Virus record (IMG/VR): IMGVR_UViG_3300025679_000001 | Span: 111,764-175,763 of that record | Direction: 5' to 3' (one strand) | Length of the DNA: 64,000 nt | From: a virus | Shown: one piece after another, positions 1 to 7,318 of the stretch | How positions within the stretch are numbered: the first letter of the stretch is position 1 | Layout of the letters: every line of letters starts with the position of its first letter | The notes under the pieces: model-generated | The model's input: only the letters and a program-made list of their open reading frames with translations | Databases searched by the model: none | What the model was told of the DNA's origin: nothing | Made by a program: the position numbers and the translations under genes

Positions 1-38
1 GAAGTCAATACCCTTCTCTTCGTCATCTTTTTTCATAA

Positions 39-120
39 TGGGCCTCACGGCAGGACTCGAACCCGCGTTTTCATTCCATCTACCTTTTTCGACGTTCGTA
101 GCGTCGAGGGATACGTGAGG
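39..120 (-). tRNA. tRNA-like element, candidate Arg anticodon ACG, D arm missing
   Basis: Read on the minus strand, a perfect 7-bp acceptor stem (CCTCACG with CGTGAGG) closes the element. A good T arm (GCGGG, loop TTCGAGT, CCTGC) and an encoded CCA after a C discriminator follow. A 6-bp hairpin TCGACG/CGTCGA with 7-base loop CTACGAA looks like an anticodon arm reading ACG (Arg). Only about six bases separate it from the acceptor, so there is no room for a D arm, and the stretch before the T arm is unusually long. It is last in the tRNA cluster. It may be a decayed tRNA, an armless tRNA or another tRNA-like RNA. Confidence 0.45.
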
Positions 121-157
121 ATCTATACGGCCAGTCAATCAATGTCAACTGGCAAGA

Positions 158-232
158 TGGTGGAGAATATCGGGAACGATCCGATGTCTACCGCTTGCAA
201 GGCGGGTGCTCTCCCAATTGAGCTAATTCCCC
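158..232 (-). tRNA. tRNA-Ala (anticodon TGC)
   Basis: The acceptor GGGGAAT pairs with ATTCTCC, the D arm TAGCTCAATTGGGAGAGC is canonical, the anticodon loop CTTGCAA gives TGC, and CCA is encoded. The T loop reads ATCGTTC instead of the usual TTCRANY, a clear departure from canonical tRNAs. The 5' end overlaps the last codons of the small gene upstream by about 10 bases. Confidence 0.85.
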
Positions 233-423
233 GGGTCTTTTACGTTCCTCGCCTTAAGAGGAGGTTCGTACTTTTTAGTTCTCATGACTTCGGAGAGTTC
301 TGCGTCTCTCTTTGTCCGCTCGAAGTTCATGTCATACTTCAAGTCCGAGAGACGGTTGATCCTCACGAGCCTGAACGCTACACCCATGTATTCGGGCGAG
401 AAATTACTAGTCATAGCCATCAT
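223..423 (-). CDS. Small hypothetical protein between tRNA genes
   Basis: A 66-residue reading frame lies between tRNA-Cys and tRNA-Ala. The chosen ATG has GGAG five bases upstream; a TTG three codons earlier lies inside that ribosome-binding site and is less likely. The product is basic, has no membrane segment and shows no motif I recognise. Its stop falls inside the 5' end of tRNA-Ala. Transcription would come from the tRNA promoter at 689-717. Whether it is translated is uncertain, but the good ribosome-binding site and the exact fit between two tRNAs favour a real gene. Confidence 0.5.
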   Translation of the reverse strand: MMAMTSNFSPEYMGVAFRLVRINRLSDLKYDMNFERTKRDAELSEVMRTKKYEPPLKARNVKDPGN

Positions 424-436
424 AAACTCCAAAAAT

Positions 437-510
437 TGGAGTTACCGGAAGGAATCGAACCTTCATAGGAGGATTTGCAATCCCCAGCGTAACCACTCCG
501 CCACGGCAAC
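437..510 (-). tRNA. tRNA-Cys (anticodon GCA)
   Basis: Acceptor GTTGCCG pairs with CGGTAAC (one G-T). The anticodon loop TTGCAAA gives GCA, the T arm carries GGTTCGATTCC, and the discriminator is T followed by CCA, as expected for tRNA-Cys. Confidence 0.93.
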
Positions 511-513
511 ATT

Positions 514-592
514 TGGTGATTCCGACAGGACTCGAACCTGCATACAACCGCTTAGAAGGCGGAGGCCTGTGTCCAGCTCGAGCCACGGAACC
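514..592 (-). tRNA. tRNA-Arg (anticodon TCT)
   Basis: Acceptor GGTTCCG pairs with CGGAATC; the anticodon loop CTTCTAA gives TCT; the T arm is GCAGGTTCGAGTCCTGT; CCA is encoded. The D arm is poorly paired. This tRNA reads AGA/AGG and is the first of the cluster after the promoter, four bases from tRNA-Cys. Confidence 0.9.
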
Positions 593-598
593 ATATAA

Positions 599-621
599 AC
601 CCGGGGCTGATGACCCCGGGT
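599..621 (-). terminator. GC-rich hairpin in the tRNA leader (terminator or attenuator)
   Basis: A perfect 8-bp stem ACCCGGGG/CCCCGGGT with a 7-base loop is followed on the minus strand by TTTATAT. It lies between the promoter at 689-717 and the first tRNA, so it is either a weak terminator for the upstream genes, an attenuator or a processing signal. Confidence 0.5.
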
Positions 622-688
622 CTTAGATTTGCCAGCGCCTTGCGGGTCTCAATAGTGCCCTCCCGAAAGCGATAGCAGTAGTTACTGT

Positions 689-717
689 AGTATATATAAG
701 AAAATCTAGGGTGTCAA
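689..717 (-). promoter_or_regulatory. Early (sigma70-type) promoter of the tRNA cluster
   Basis: On the minus strand TTGACA (717-712), exactly 17 bases, then TATACT (694-689). Both hexamers are near perfect. It sits directly after the stop of the methyltransferase gene and points at the tRNAs. Confidence 0.8.
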
Positions 718-720
718 CTG

Positions 721-1359
721 CTAAAACGACAGTTTCCTGTCCCTCATCGCCCACTCAGCGTAGTCCGCCTTGACGTCTACCCAGATCAATCGCGTCTGTG
801 GTTTACTTTGAGTCTTGTTCCACACCATGACGTTGTAGTCGATGAAGCCTCCGATTGGTTTCTCCCAGTACGCCTCGTCGCAATTAACGCGCCCGTAGAT
901 CATACAATAGGATGGTGGGACCTCCTGAAAGAGACCTTTGCCTCTCCTGGTAGACTGAAGATAGCTGTGCCTCAGGAACAGAGCGAGTGTCTTGCAACTC
1001 GACGCAGCCCAGTGTCTGATGATCTTCTCTGGGATGTTATCCGCGTAGGGTGGATTTGTGATCACCGAATCGTACTTAGAGTAGTCGTGATCTAAACAGT
1101 CGATGCCGTACGTGACTGGTTGAGTCTTGTCGTAAAGGTAAGTGTGCAGATCGTAGGATGTTACCTGATCGCCCATTCCTGAGGCGAGCCAACCTTTTCC
1201 AGCGCACGGTTCGAGTATCTGTCCTGGCTCGATGTTCAGGATTCGAAGTTGCTTGACTATCGAGTAGCCGACAAAAGGAGGAGTGGGATAGTAGTCGTTC
1301 TTGACACGTCCTTCAGTCTTCGCTCTTATGTGTATGGTGGCCACTCTAGAAGTCGACAC
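721..1359 (-). CDS. DNA adenine methyltransferase-like protein
   Basis: The 212-residue product has a SAM-binding motif I (EPCAGKGW, residues 50-57) and the catalytic NPPY motif of N6-adenine/N4-cytosine methyltransferases (residues 102-105). It lacks an obvious target-recognition domain and is short, like solitary phage enzymes. It probably modifies phage or host DNA in the cytoplasm. The listed start is a GTG that overlaps the end of the MazG-like gene by 14 bases; a second GTG lies just after that stop, and neither has a strong ribosome-binding site. Substrate and sequence specificity cannot be read. Confidence 0.75.
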   Translation of the reverse strand: MSTSRVATIHIRAKTEGRVKNDYYPTPPFVGYSIVKQLRILNIEPGQILEPCAGKGWLASGMGDQVTSYDLHTYLYDKTQPVTYGIDCLDHDYSKYDSVITNPPYADNIPEKIIRHWAASSCKTLALFLRHSYLQSTRRGKGLFQEVPPSYCMIYGRVNCDEAYWEKPIGGFIDYNVMVWNKTQSKPQTRLIWVDVKADYAEWAMRDRKLSF

Positions 1360-1780
1360 CGAAGTCGAAGTCGAGCTGGAGCGCAGCGTTGAGCGTTCCT
1401 AAGTTGTCCTCGTGAACCGGAGCTTCCCACCCTTCAGGCTTTACTAAGTCTGGGAGTCCTAAAGGATTCGGTCTGGACGCCTTGATGCCGACCTCCTTAG
1501 ACATGTTGGCCTCGTGAACCCTGTTCCACGCAACGTCAGCGTCAACGTGCATGAGGTCTAGCGTCCCGATAGCGACGACGCAGAGATCGATGAGGGAGTC
1601 CACAACGCCGTCCCCGTCCTTCTCGTCGATAGCATCACCCATCTCAGTCAACTCCTCCTTGAGAAAGTCGAACCTAAACTCGAGCATCTTCCTGAGGCTC
1701 TGCGGATCGAGCGCGTCGACCTTGTCGTGAAAGCCGTAGTGAAGGTGCATTTCGTGAATGTCTTGTGTCCATGAGCTCAT
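1346..1780 (-). CDS. MazG-like NTP pyrophosphohydrolase
   Basis: A 144-residue all-helical protein with the MazG/HisE pattern: EFRFDFLKEELTEM followed by a second acidic helix with DSLIDLCVVAIGTLDL, which would supply the Glu/Asp magnesium ligands, and a downstream VHEANMSK segment. Such enzymes hydrolyse nucleoside triphosphates to monophosphates and pyrophosphate; phage versions are thought to alter nucleotide or alarmone pools. The ATG has AGGAGG five bases upstream. It lies ten bases after the deformylase stop in the same transcript. Confidence 0.75.
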   Translation of the reverse strand: MSSWTQDIHEMHLHYGFHDKVDALDPQSLRKMLEFRFDFLKEELTEMGDAIDEKDGDGVVDSLIDLCVVAIGTLDLMHVDADVAWNRVHEANMSKEVGIKASRPNPLGLPDLVKPEGWEAPVHEDNLGTLNAALQLDFDFGVDF

Positions 1781-1789
1781 CCGAGCCTC

Positions 1790-2380
1790 CTATCTTGCTA
1801 GTTGTTTATTCTTCTGTCGTACAGTGTCCTCGAGCGTCATCTGAGTCTCTGCGGAGTCAAGGATCTGACTCATCGTCTTCTTCTCGAGCTTCGTCGGTTC
1901 ACCGCCGTTCCTCTTGAGGAGCTTGTCCCAGCGCTTCTTGGACATGAAGTCCTGCTTGGCGATAGTCTTGCCGTCGAGGTGGTCTATCTCGTGCTGGATG
2001 ACCCTGGCGGTGAAGTCCGAGAATTGCTTCGTCTCGACGACCCCGTTCGGCAGCGCATAGCGGACGCGTATCAATCGAGCCCTCTTCACTCGCACCACTA
2101 AGCCCGGGTAAGTTAGGCACGCTTCTTCTAGCGTAGAAGTTTCGTCGGACGCAGAGACTATTCTTGGGTTGAAGAGTACGCCAATAGGGTTCGACCCCAC
2201 GGCTATCACCCTATAAGGCAGGCCGACCTGCGGTGCGGCGAGGCCTACTGCCCTGTGCGCAGCTAATGTCTCACCTAAGTTTCTGGCCAGTTCTATCGGG
2301 TCGACGTCTCCGCCGAAGTCGAAGTCGCTAACTCCAGAACTAATGATGGGGTCGTCGTGTCTGACGAGGTCTAGTATCAT
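1790..2380 (-). CDS. def: Peptide deformylase
   Basis: All three deformylase motifs are present: GLAAPQ (residues 46-51), EACLTYPG with the metal-binding Cys88, and HEIDHLDG with His130, catalytic Glu131 and His134. The enzyme removes the formyl group from nascent N-terminal methionine. Viral deformylases are known from cyanophages, where they act on host photosystem proteins; the target here is unknown. The C-terminal tail of about 55 residues is longer than in the minimal phage forms. The ATG overlaps the stop of the exonuclease gene (ATGA), which decides this start over one eight codons earlier. Confidence 0.9.
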   Translation of the reverse strand: MILDLVRHDDPIISSGVSDFDFGGDVDPIELARNLGETLAAHRAVGLAAPQVGLPYRVIAVGSNPIGVLFNPRIVSASDETSTLEEACLTYPGLVVRVKRARLIRVRYALPNGVVETKQFSDFTARVIQHEIDHLDGKTIAKQDFMSKKRWDKLLKRNGGEPTKLEKKTMSQILDSAETQMTLEDTVRQKNKQLAR

Positions 2381-2907
2381 TTTCCCAGCGCCTCCCCAAG
2401 GCACCTGACCTGCGTCCTGCAGTCGTCGAGCGCGTTGTGGTGGGTCCCGTCCTTCGGTTGGGCGTGCCAGTCGTAGCCGAGGACGTTGTAGGCGGTGCGG
2501 AAGTCGCGAACGTCCATGAAGTGCCAGGGGTAGCGCATGCCGCAGAAGTTGTAGGCCGTCTCTAGGATAGGAAGGTCAAAGGCTGCACCGTTGGCCCAGA
2601 TGTTCTTGCCACCGACCCTGAAAAACCAGTCCTTGAGACTAGTCAGCGCCTCTGGAAGAGGGAACTGGTTCGACTGGAGGTCTGCCCAAGCCTGGGGATC
2701 TTTCTTCGACCACCAGTCGAGCGTCTTCTGGTCGACCGCAAGGCCGACCTCTTCGCAAGAGCTCCTGGTGACGTTGGCCAAGAAGGTGTTCTCGGAGACT
2801 GTGAAAGTGTGGTAGTCGAAGGCTACCGCGCCGATAGAGGCTATGACGGACCAGGGCTTGTTTCCTAGCGTCTCGATGTCGATCATGATGTCCATACTGT
2901 AGTCCAT
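2377..2907 (-). CDS. dexA: DexA-like 3'-5' exonuclease
   Basis: The product starts with MDYSMDIMIDIETLG, giving the DEDD-family first motif DxE at residues 10/12. It continues with the fold of T4 exonuclease A and related 3'-5' exonucleases, ending with a conserved HHNALDDC (Exo III) segment. It would degrade single-stranded DNA or RNA during recombination or host-DNA breakdown. Three in-frame methionines (2907, 2895, 2886) are possible starts; none has a strong ribosome-binding site, and the first lies right after a terminator, so the gene probably depends on read-through. The open frame continues upstream without a start that fits the genetic context. Confidence 0.8.
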   Translation of the reverse strand: MDYSMDIMIDIETLGNKPWSVIASIGAVAFDYHTFTVSENTFLANVTRSSCEEVGLAVDQKTLDWWSKKDPQAWADLQSNQFPLPEALTSLKDWFFRVGGKNIWANGAAFDLPILETAYNFCGMRYPWHFMDVRDFRTAYNVLGYDWHAQPKDGTHHNALDDCRTQVRCLGEALGK

Positions 2908-2910
2908 AAC

Positions 2911-2941
2911 AAAAAAAAGCCGGCGAGTATACCGCGCCGGC
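2911..2941 (-). terminator. Rho-independent terminator
   Basis: On the minus strand a 7-bp stem GCCGGCG/CGCCGGC with a 9-base loop is followed by eight T. It ends the late transcript of the membrane-protein gene at 2961-3212. Confidence 0.9.
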
Positions 2942-2960
2942 CGAAATAATTGTGTGTAGC

Positions 2961-3212
2961 TTAGACCTTTGGAGCCGGGGCTACTGTTGAGTCTACCGGA
3001 GCAGTCGCGGAGATCAGGCTGGTAAAGCCACCGAGCCCCTTGAGGATCAGGTGAGAAGCTCCGACGATCACCGTGACGACACCGAGAGTCTGTGCGTTCA
3101 GGAAGGGTACAGAGCAGTTCGCGCCAGTAGAGTCGCACCCAAAGAATAGGGTCGCGGCACCGACGACGGCCGTGAAGATGGCGATCAGGGTACGGATCAG
3201 GTTTGCGTTCAT
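2961..3212 (-). CDS. Small two-helix membrane protein, holin-like
   Basis: The 83-residue product has two hydrophobic stretches, about residues 5-24 and 41-62, separated by a short loop with two cysteines, and a Pro/Val-rich tail. Small two-helix proteins made late are often holins, but other roles (membrane modification, superinfection exclusion) are equally possible. It is a stand-alone late unit: TATAAATA 27 bases upstream, AAGGAAA before the ATG, and a strong terminator behind. A second holin-like gene lies at 11895. Confidence 0.6.
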   Translation of the reverse strand: MNANLIRTLIAIFTAVVGAATLFFGCDSTGANCSVPFLNAQTLGVVTVIVGASHLILKGLGGFTSLISATAPVDSTVAPAPKV

Positions 3213-3233
3213 GTTTTAGTTTCCTTGTTTGGT

Positions 3234-3650
3234 CTAGCTATTTATAGAGGCGCGTTTCCTGAGGTCGGTAGTACTCCAACCGTGGGCTCTAGATGTATAT
3301 CTAAGCTCTGGACCGGGGTTGTTCTGGTCGGTGTAAATGTCGCTCCCGGTGAATAACTTCCCGTGATATTCCCACCCGATGAATCGAAGGTGTTTCAAGG
3401 GAAGCATCTTCAGGAGTCGGTAGAGATCAGCTTCGGACTCGTAAGGGATGATCCTGTCGACCCACCTGACGGCCTCGAGCTGGACGTATCTCTCGAGAAC
3501 GGTTTGCACCGGTTGGTTCTTCTCTGGGCGGTCTGGGATTCCAGTCTGAAGACCAACCCAGAGCTCGTCGCAGTTCTGGCGGGCGAACTTGAGCATCTCA
3601 ACGTGCCCGGCGTGAAGCAGGTCAAAAGTTGAGCAGGTAAAACCGATCAT
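3234..3650 (-). CDS. Nucleotidyltransferase of the cytidylyltransferase (HxGH) family
   Basis: The 138-residue protein opens with FTCSTFDLLHAGH, the nucleotide-binding HxGH motif at residues 13-16, and ends with WSTTDLRKR, which matches the ISSTxIR motif of the family. The size fits a single-domain TagD-like enzyme that transfers a nucleotide onto a phosphorylated alcohol or sugar acid. The substrate is not visible. Similar genes occur in several large myophages. The start has GGAAG seven bases upstream. Confidence 0.75.
   Translation of the reverse strand: MIGFTCSTFDLLHAGHVEMLKFARQNCDELWVGLQTGIPDRPEKNQPVQTVLERYVQLEAVRWVDRIIPYESEADLYRLLKMLPLKHLRFIGWEYHGKLFTGSDIYTDQNNPGPELRYTSRAHGWSTTDLRKRASINS
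3239..3246 (-). promoter_or_regulatory. Late promoter TATAAATA
   Basis: A perfect T4-type late octamer 27 bases upstream of the membrane-protein ATG. It is embedded in the last codons of the nucleotidyltransferase gene. Confidence 0.8.
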
Positions 3651-3665
3651 GATGAATCTTCCGTG

Positions 3666-3899
3666 TTAACGTTTTGTTACGGCAGTCGTGAACTCTTCTA
3701 GGTTCTCCGGAGACTCATCCCCGTCGACCTCTTTAAGGAGCGTCGGCTCAGGGACGGCCGAAGTGAACTCTTCTAACTGCTGGCGCGACTCATCGTAGTC
3801 GTCGAAGCAGGGACGGATCTCGCCGCTGAAAGCCTTACCGCACTTGTCGCAGTAGTTCTCTCCTGATGGTTGTTTGGTAACTCGACAGTTTGTTCTCAT
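3666..3899 (-). CDS. Small zinc-ribbon-like hypothetical protein
   Basis: The 77-residue product has a single CDKCG pair plus an N-terminal and a downstream cysteine, suggesting a small zinc site. The C-terminal half is acidic and contains a short internal duplication, LEEFTSAV and LEEFTTAV, about 29 residues apart. A CATAAATA late-type octamer lies 19 bases upstream. No family recognised. Confidence 0.6.
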   Translation of the reverse strand: MRTNCRVTKQPSGENYCDKCGKAFSGEIRPCFDDYDESRQQLEEFTSAVPEPTLLKEVDGDESPENLEEFTTAVTKR

Positions 3900-3909
3900 G
3901 TAGGTTCCT

Positions 3910-4146
3910 TTATAAGATATTTATGTCAGTTCCATCGCACCACGAAAGATCTTTAGTCTCCTCGTCTTGGATGAGAACTCTATACGTGGGGTTGTCCCAG
4001 TCGTAGCTGTGAAACAAAGCTGTATCATAGATCTTCCCGTGTACCCATCGGAAAAATCTGTTGGGACCCTCATACTTCTTAAGCTTATAAGAAGGGATGG
4101 CCTGAACGACTGTTACCTCTCTTCCGTCAACTAGCGCCTTTGTCAT
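3910..4146 (-). CDS. Hypothetical protein downstream of gp46
   Basis: A 78-residue, Trp/Tyr-rich soluble protein. Its ATG overlaps the stop of the gp46 gene (ATGA), so it is translationally coupled to the recombination genes. I recognise no motif. Confidence 0.6.
   Translation of the reverse strand: MTKALVDGREVTVVQAIPSYKLKKYEGPNRFFRWVHGKIYDTALFHSYDWDNPTYRVLIQDEETKDLSWCDGTDINIL
3918..3925 (-). promoter_or_regulatory. Probable late promoter CATAAATA
   Basis: One mismatch to the late octamer, 19 bases upstream of the ATG at 3899. Confidence 0.55.
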
Positions 4147-5816
4147 ACTGATACTATCCTGCTGAAGTTGCCTGCTTTTTCGAACTTGATCACTCGGTCG
4201 AACTTGTCGAAGATCTGGTCTGTCCTGTGAGAGATGATGAACGTGTTGGTCCCAGTCACGAGCTTAGACATCATCGCAGTAAAGTCCTCCACTCCAGCCG
4301 AGTCGAGGCTCGAGTCGAAGATCTCGTCCATGATCACGATGTTGGTAGCCGCGGTGTTTCTCAGCTTCGCGATGGCCCGCCAGGTGAACAGCAGTGCCAA
4401 GTCGATCCTCATCTTCTCTCCCTGTGAGAAGCTGTGGTAGGTGAAACTGTCCCTGTGCCTCGATAGGATCTTCTCGTTGAACTCGTCGTCGAGCTCGAAA
4501 CTGACGAAGAAGTCTAGTGCGGCCAAGTACTTGTTGATCAACTTGTTGACGACTGGGATGTACTGTCGGACGATCATGGCCTTGACGCCCGAGTCCTTGA
4601 GGAGCTCAGCTACTACGTCCTCGACCTCCCTCTCCCTAGTGAGGACTGCCCTAGACTTGTCGAGGACGTCGAGCTGCGACGCATAGTCGGAGTCGTCGAC
4701 CGGCTTCTCGATCCTGACCTGCTCGAGCTCAGCCTTCAGGTTCTTAAGGTCCTTGGTGTGCCCCATGATCATGTTCTTAGTCAAGGCGATGGAGTTGTTG
4801 ACCGCTTCGAGCCGGCTCTTCTCCTTCTTCCACTTCTCTTCTTCGTCGAGCAATACAGTGCGACGAGTTTCTAGTTCGCTCTTCTCAGCGTTTAGTCCGG
4901 CGACATCGCGCTCTATGTCTTTGAGAGAGGAGTGCTTGTGTCCTGCGGTGATGCTCTGGCTGCACGTCGGGCACTCGTCGTTCTTGGAGAAGAACGACAG
5001 CCGGTCCCGGTGAAACTCTATCTGGCGGTTAATGCCACTGAGCTTTCCCTGAACGCTATTGATCTCGTCCCTAGGGTCAGCACTAAGGTTCTTCTCGATG
5101 TCCTGTTTAGCCTCAGTCATGTTGATGCCGTCGTCGACAAGCTTGTCGATCCTCGACTCCGCCACTTGGATCTTCCTGAGACGCTCCTCTATCATCTGAC
5201 CCTTGTACATCTTCTGTACTCCGGCGAGCCTCGACAATGGGTCTCGCTTAGCGTTCGCCTCGATCAGGTCCTTAGCCGTGCTAGACACCTTGGTCTTGAG
5301 GAGGTTGTTCATTGAGCTGATGATCTTAAGGTCGAGGATGTCCTCCATGACTTCTCTGCGGTGCCCCTTCGGCAGGTCCATGAAGGGAACGAACGAGGCG
5401 GCGCCGAGGACCACCACCTGCATGCAGGCGCGATGATTCATCTTGATGACGTTGCGCTCGAAGTACTCCTGGAGGTCGGCTACTGAACCGTGCTGGTCGA
5501 GAGCCGAGCCGTCCTGGAACACTTCAAAGACGTTAGGCTTCATTCCTCGCCTGACCGTGTACGAGACGTCACCGATCTGAAACTCCAGTTCGATCAAGCA
5601 GTCCTTCTGGTTGATGGTGTTCACCATCTGCGGTTTAGTGACGTCCCTGTATGGTTTACCATAGAGCGCCAATGACAGGGCGTCGAGCACAGTCGTCTTG
5701 CCGGCACCGTTGTCTCCGACTATGAGCGTCGTTCCTGGAAGGGAAAGGTCTATCTCGGTGAAGACGTTACCGGTCGACAGTAGGTTCTTCCAGCGAATGC
5801 GTCCAAATTTCAACAT
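4143..5816 (-). CDS. 46: gp46-like recombination endonuclease subunit (SbcC/Rad50 type)
   Basis: The 557-residue ATPase has Walker A GDNGAGKTT (residues 34-42), a long coiled coil broken by a zinc-hook CPTC near residue 280, then the ABC signature SFSQGEKMRIDLAL and a Walker B/D-loop region IVIMDEIFDSSLD. With gp47 it forms the nuclease-ATPase that resects DNA ends for recombination-dependent replication and degrades host DNA. The length is close to T4 gp46 (560). A coiled-coil gene separates it from gp47, an arrangement differing from T4. Confidence 0.95.
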   Translation of the reverse strand: MLKFGRIRWKNLLSTGNVFTEIDLSLPGTTLIVGDNGAGKTTVLDALSLALYGKPYRDVTKPQMVNTINQKDCLIELEFQIGDVSYTVRRGMKPNVFEVFQDGSALDQHGSVADLQEYFERNVIKMNHRACMQVVVLGAASFVPFMDLPKGHRREVMEDILDLKIISSMNNLLKTKVSSTAKDLIEANAKRDPLSRLAGVQKMYKGQMIEERLRKIQVAESRIDKLVDDGINMTEAKQDIEKNLSADPRDEINSVQGKLSGINRQIEFHRDRLSFFSKNDECPTCSQSITAGHKHSSLKDIERDVAGLNAEKSELETRRTVLLDEEEKWKKEKSRLEAVNNSIALTKNMIMGHTKDLKNLKAELEQVRIEKPVDDSDYASQLDVLDKSRAVLTREREVEDVVAELLKDSGVKAMIVRQYIPVVNKLINKYLAALDFFVSFELDDEFNEKILSRHRDSFTYHSFSQGEKMRIDLALLFTWRAIAKLRNTAATNIVIMDEIFDSSLDSAGVEDFTAMMSKLVTGTNTFIISHRTDQIFDKFDRVIKFEKAGNFSRIVSV

Positions 5817-5818
5817 GC

Positions 5819-6247
5819 TTACTTAGCGCCTGGGACGATCGTCTTCGCCATCGCAGCAGTATCGACCACGATCTCTTTCTCTCCGAGCTTGAGGTCCGAG
5901 ACGTCGACGCCGACCATCTCCGCCACCTTCTTGATCAAGTCGATCTTCTCGTCGAGCTCACAGTGAGGCTCGTTGTTGTCCGCGTCGTACTTCAGGGCAC
6001 GTTTGACGAGCTTCTTCATCTCCTCCATGTCGGCCTTCAGCTGGACCAGAAGACCGTTGTTCGTCTCGATCGCTGTGCGAAGCTGGTCTACCTGCCACGC
6101 TGAGGCCGCCGTTAACAGGGGCGATATACTGGTAGGACTGATATAACCCGGCGCCAGGAACCCCGGCGTCACCGTATTCGGCGATGTAGTAACGTATTCG
6201 TTGATCTTATCGCGATAGTGGTCCATGACCATCGATACTGTGCACAT
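5819..6247 (-). CDS. Hypothetical coiled-coil protein between gp47 and gp46
   Basis: The 142-residue product has a Pro/Thr-rich N-terminal part and a charged helical C-terminal half (about residues 58-115) that should form a coiled coil. GGAG lies nine bases before the ATG. Being embedded between the two nuclease subunits it may be an accessory factor of that complex; this is inference from position only. Confidence 0.6.
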   Translation of the reverse strand: MCTVSMVMDHYRDKINEYVTTSPNTVTPGFLAPGYISPTSISPLLTAASAWQVDQLRTAIETNNGLLVQLKADMEEMKKLVKRALKYDADNNEPHCELDEKIDLIKKVAEMVGVDVSDLKLGEKEIVVDTAAMAKTIVPGAK

Positions 6248-6253
6248 GCTTGC

Positions 6254-7318
6254 TTACTCCATTGTTTCTGAGTGTAGGTACCTGACCAACTCTTTGGCCA
6301 TGTTAGAGAGCTCAGGCCTTCCTGACCTGTCTATCATCTGTTCGAGCAGGGCTATCGTGTCCGACACTTCCACCATGATCTCCTCGTCGGAGATCTCGTC
6401 AATATGGTGATGGTCGTCGACGATCTTCAAGTCTCCCACACTAGCCTCTAGTCTGTCAACAACGCGGTCGTAAAGAACGTCGTCGGTCTTATTCTTGATG
6501 ATGAGCTTGACGAACTTGTTGTTGGCCCTTGCTTCGGACACAGTCTTGAGGATGTCGTCCGGGCTGTTCTCGACGTCGTCGTAGACTATCTTGGCGAAGT
6601 TCTCGAACGGGTTCGCGATGAACTCCGTCTCCAGCGTCTCTGTGTCCAGGACGGTGAAACCCCTCTCGTCGTCGTAGTCGCTCCACGAGTACTGGGCAGC
6701 AGCACCGACGTAGCGGATGTTACCCTTCACCGAAGGGGTGTGGAAGTGTCCTGACAAGCAGAGTTCGAACTTCCTGAGGTCCGAGGGCTTTATCCGGCCG
6801 TGTCCGGGAATCCCCTTGTGGAAGTCGAAGCCGTCGACGTCGAGGTGGCCGAGCAGGACCCTAGCTTTAGAAGTCTCGATGGCCTCAGCGTACTTCAGTT
6901 GCTCCTCGTCGTCCTTGGGGATGTAGGGGAACATTATGACTCTCAGTCCTTCCAGCTCGACGTCAACTGGGTCCTGGTAGAACCTAAACCCGTGACGATG
7001 TCCGTACATGATCACTGGAGAGTTGAGGTCGTTAGTATTCTTGAAATACGTGTCGTGGTTTCCTATCACGAAGCGCACGTCGTAGTTTCCGTTGATCATG
7101 GGTTCGATCATGTGCTTACGAGCGAGAGCGGCTATGCTGAAGTTGACGAACTTCCTGCGGTCGAAGACGTCACCGAGATGAACTATCGTGGTGATCTTGC
7201 GGCGCTCCAACTCCGGGAAGAACACCTCGTCGAAGAACTTAGCAGTCGACTCGGCAACTGGCAAGAGGTCGTTCCTGATTCCCCAGTGGGTGTCGGCGAT
7301 GATCGCGATCTTACTCAT
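6254..7318 (-). CDS. 47: gp47-like recombination endonuclease subunit (SbcD/Mre11 type)
   Basis: The metallophosphoesterase motifs appear in order: DTHWG (residues 9-13), GDVFDRR, GNHD, GHLD and GHFH. The 354-residue length fits T4 gp47 (339). It is the nuclease partner of gp46. The C-terminal 100 residues should form the capping/ATPase-contact domain. Confidence 0.95.
   Translation of the reverse strand: MSKIAIIADTHWGIRNDLLPVAESTAKFFDEVFFPELERRKITTIVHLGDVFDRRKFVNFSIAALARKHMIEPMINGNYDVRFVIGNHDTYFKNTNDLNSPVIMYGHRHGFRFYQDPVDVELEGLRVIMFPYIPKDDEEQLKYAEAIETSKARVLLGHLDVDGFDFHKGIPGHGRIKPSDLRKFELCLSGHFHTPSVKGNIRYVGAAAQYSWSDYDDERGFTVLDTETLETEFIANPFENFAKIVYDDVENSPDDILKTVSEARANNKFVKLIIKNKTDDVLYDRVVDRLEASVGDLKIVDDHHHIDEISDEEIMVEVSDTIALLEQMIDRSGRPELSNMAKELVRYLHSETME

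Noticed and set aside
39-120. tmRNA 3' end, because GGTAGATGG...GCGGGTTC resembles the tmRNA tail
   Set aside because: The acceptor closes within 82 bases and there is no tag-peptide frame or pseudoknot region.
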